From positions 53,455-117,454 of the forward strand of contig NZ_JAJQVM010000014.1 of assembly GCF_021234875.1 (NCBI RefSeq): DNA of 64,000 bases. Reading direction: 5' to 3'. Below are positions 63,387 through 64,000 of this stretch, in pieces. The notes under the pieces are model-generated. The model searched no databases, was not told where the DNA came from, and saw only the letters and a program-made list of their open reading frames with translations. This DNA comes from Marinibactrum halimedae. GTDB taxonomy: Bacteria; Pseudomonadota; Gammaproteobacteria; Pseudomonadales; Cellvibrionaceae. Every line of letters starts with the position of its first letter. The first letter of the stretch is position 1. The translations under genes were made by a program, and so were the position numbers.

Positions 63387-64000
63387 TCTCACTGTTCAAA
63401 AATTTCAAGAGTTTCCTTCTATGTCTCAGCCCGGCTTTTTTGATTTAGATGACAGGTATCGCAAGTTAGATGAAAAAGATCCATTAGTTCATCTCAACAA
63501 ACTGATATTTTGGGAAGCCTTTCGTCCGACCTTAAAGGAAATACGAAAGTCGAACCGAAAAAGCAATGCGGGTCGTAAAGCCTATGACGAGCTTCTGATG
63601 TTCAAAGTACTCGTACTTCAGCACTTATACAATGTATCCGATGATCAGATAGAGTACCAAATACGGGACCGCTATTCTTTTTGCCGGTTTTTAGGTCTGA
63701 CTCCATCGGACAAGGTGCCTGATGCCAAGACAGTGTGGCTGTTTAGAGAAAACCTAGTCAAAGCTGGTTTAATGAAGCGTTTGTTTTTTACTTTTGATGT
63801 TCAATTAGAGGAACACGGTTTTCAAGCAAGAAAAGGTCAAATAGTGGATGCGAGTTTTGTCGATGTTCCCAGGCAGCGCAATAAAAAGGAAGAAAACAAA
63901 CAGATAAAACGCGGTGAAACGCCTGATCGTTTTGAAAAGAATCCGAACGTTGGCGCTCAAAAAGATACGGATGCCCGCTGGGCGAAGAAGAACCAAGAGA
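63352..64000 (+). mobile_element. IS5-type element, second copy (runs off the window)
   Basis: It starts with the same left end as the first copy, at an offset of exactly 301 bp, and continues to the window edge. Its right end and target duplication are outside. Confidence 0.9.
63421..64000 (+). CDS. IS5-family transposase (N-terminal part)
   Basis: About 193 residues visible, open to the window edge. The N-terminal DUF772 region is like IS5 of E. coli (GRKAYDELLMFKVLVLQHLYNVSDDQIEYQI in two parts, then FLGLTPSDKVPDAKTVWLFRE). The first catalytic Asp lies in GQIVDASFVDVPRQRN, the VDAT-like motif of the family. A Lys/Arg-rich stretch before the window ends is the usual DNA-binding insert. The second Asp and Glu of the DDE triad lie outside. 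Confidence 0.92.
   Translation, partial: MSQPGFFDLDDRYRKLDEKDPLVHLNKLIFWEAFRPTLKEIRKSNRKSNAGRKAYDELLMFKVLVLQHLYNVSDDQIEYQIRDRYSFCRFLGLTPSDKVPDAKTVWLFRENLVKAGLMKRLFFTFDVQLEEHGFQARKGQIVDASFVDVPRQRNKKEENKQIKRGETPDRFEKNPNVGAQKDTDARWAKKNQE

Overview
The window is chromosomal DNA from a moderately AT-rich marine-type gammaproteobacterium. Its gene order (glnLG / secB-grxC-rhodanese / envC-ctpA-yibQ / his genes, and glnE-ilvE-waaC-msbA-waaA) is that of Pseudomonas, Marinobacter, Oleiphilus and Hahella relatives. The genus is an inference; I saw no rRNA or tRNA gene to settle it.

Layout. 0-12 kb: end of glnL and glnG (nitrogen two-component system), then secB, grxC, a membrane-anchored rhodanese without the catalytic Cys, envC, ctpA, yibQ, a DUF6316-like protein, and hisF-[PAS-GGDEF]-hisH-hisB. 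The usual gpmI and hisA are absent from the places where related genomes carry them. 12-15 kb: a probable Zur-controlled zinc unit (a Zur-box match, a small secreted protein and a ZnuD-like TonB receptor with His/Asp/Glu-rich loops). 15-20 kb: a MASE2-GGDEF cyclase and a three-gene unit (GT4 glycosyltransferase, SAM methyltransferase, alpha/alpha-barrel protein) of unknown product. 20-27 kb: siderophore-interacting reductase, large lipoprotein, HNH protein, upp, secreted trypsin-like protease, sulfotransferase-like protein. 27-37 kb: LPS core and lipid A export genes waaA, msbA and waaC, with ilvE and glnE. 37-48 kb: an orphan GspE/PilB-type ATPase, a DUF885 peptidase, a SpoU methylase, a DJ-1/PfpI protein, a GntR/FCD regulator, and lrp divergent from leuA. 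48-62 kb: a membrane-anchored retropepsin-like protein, class I aldolase, hexose-6-phosphate mutarotase, a chalcone-isomerase-like/TonB fusion, a hydrolase, a second DUF885 peptidase, class II aldolase, and a nucleotidyltransferase beside cca. 62-64 kb: a gene-poor stretch with attenuator-like RNA structures, then a partial and a nearly identical longer copy of an IS5-type element.

The most interesting signals are: (1) at 62.7-63.0 kb on the minus strand, a complete Ile/Val-type attenuator (promoter, 31-codon Ile/Val-rich leader peptide, mutually exclusive hairpins, terminator) with no biosynthetic gene behind it; (2) just beyond it, a unit with competing hairpins, a terminator, two tiny ORFs with strong Shine-Dalgarno sequences and a second terminator; (3) many short degenerate tandem duplications (12-22 bp units) in spacers and at the 3' ends of genes; (4) a diguanylate cyclase sitting where hisA normally lies; and (5) a recent 301-bp IS end duplication.

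Functions were assigned by reading motifs and comparing with known families from memory; no database search was run.
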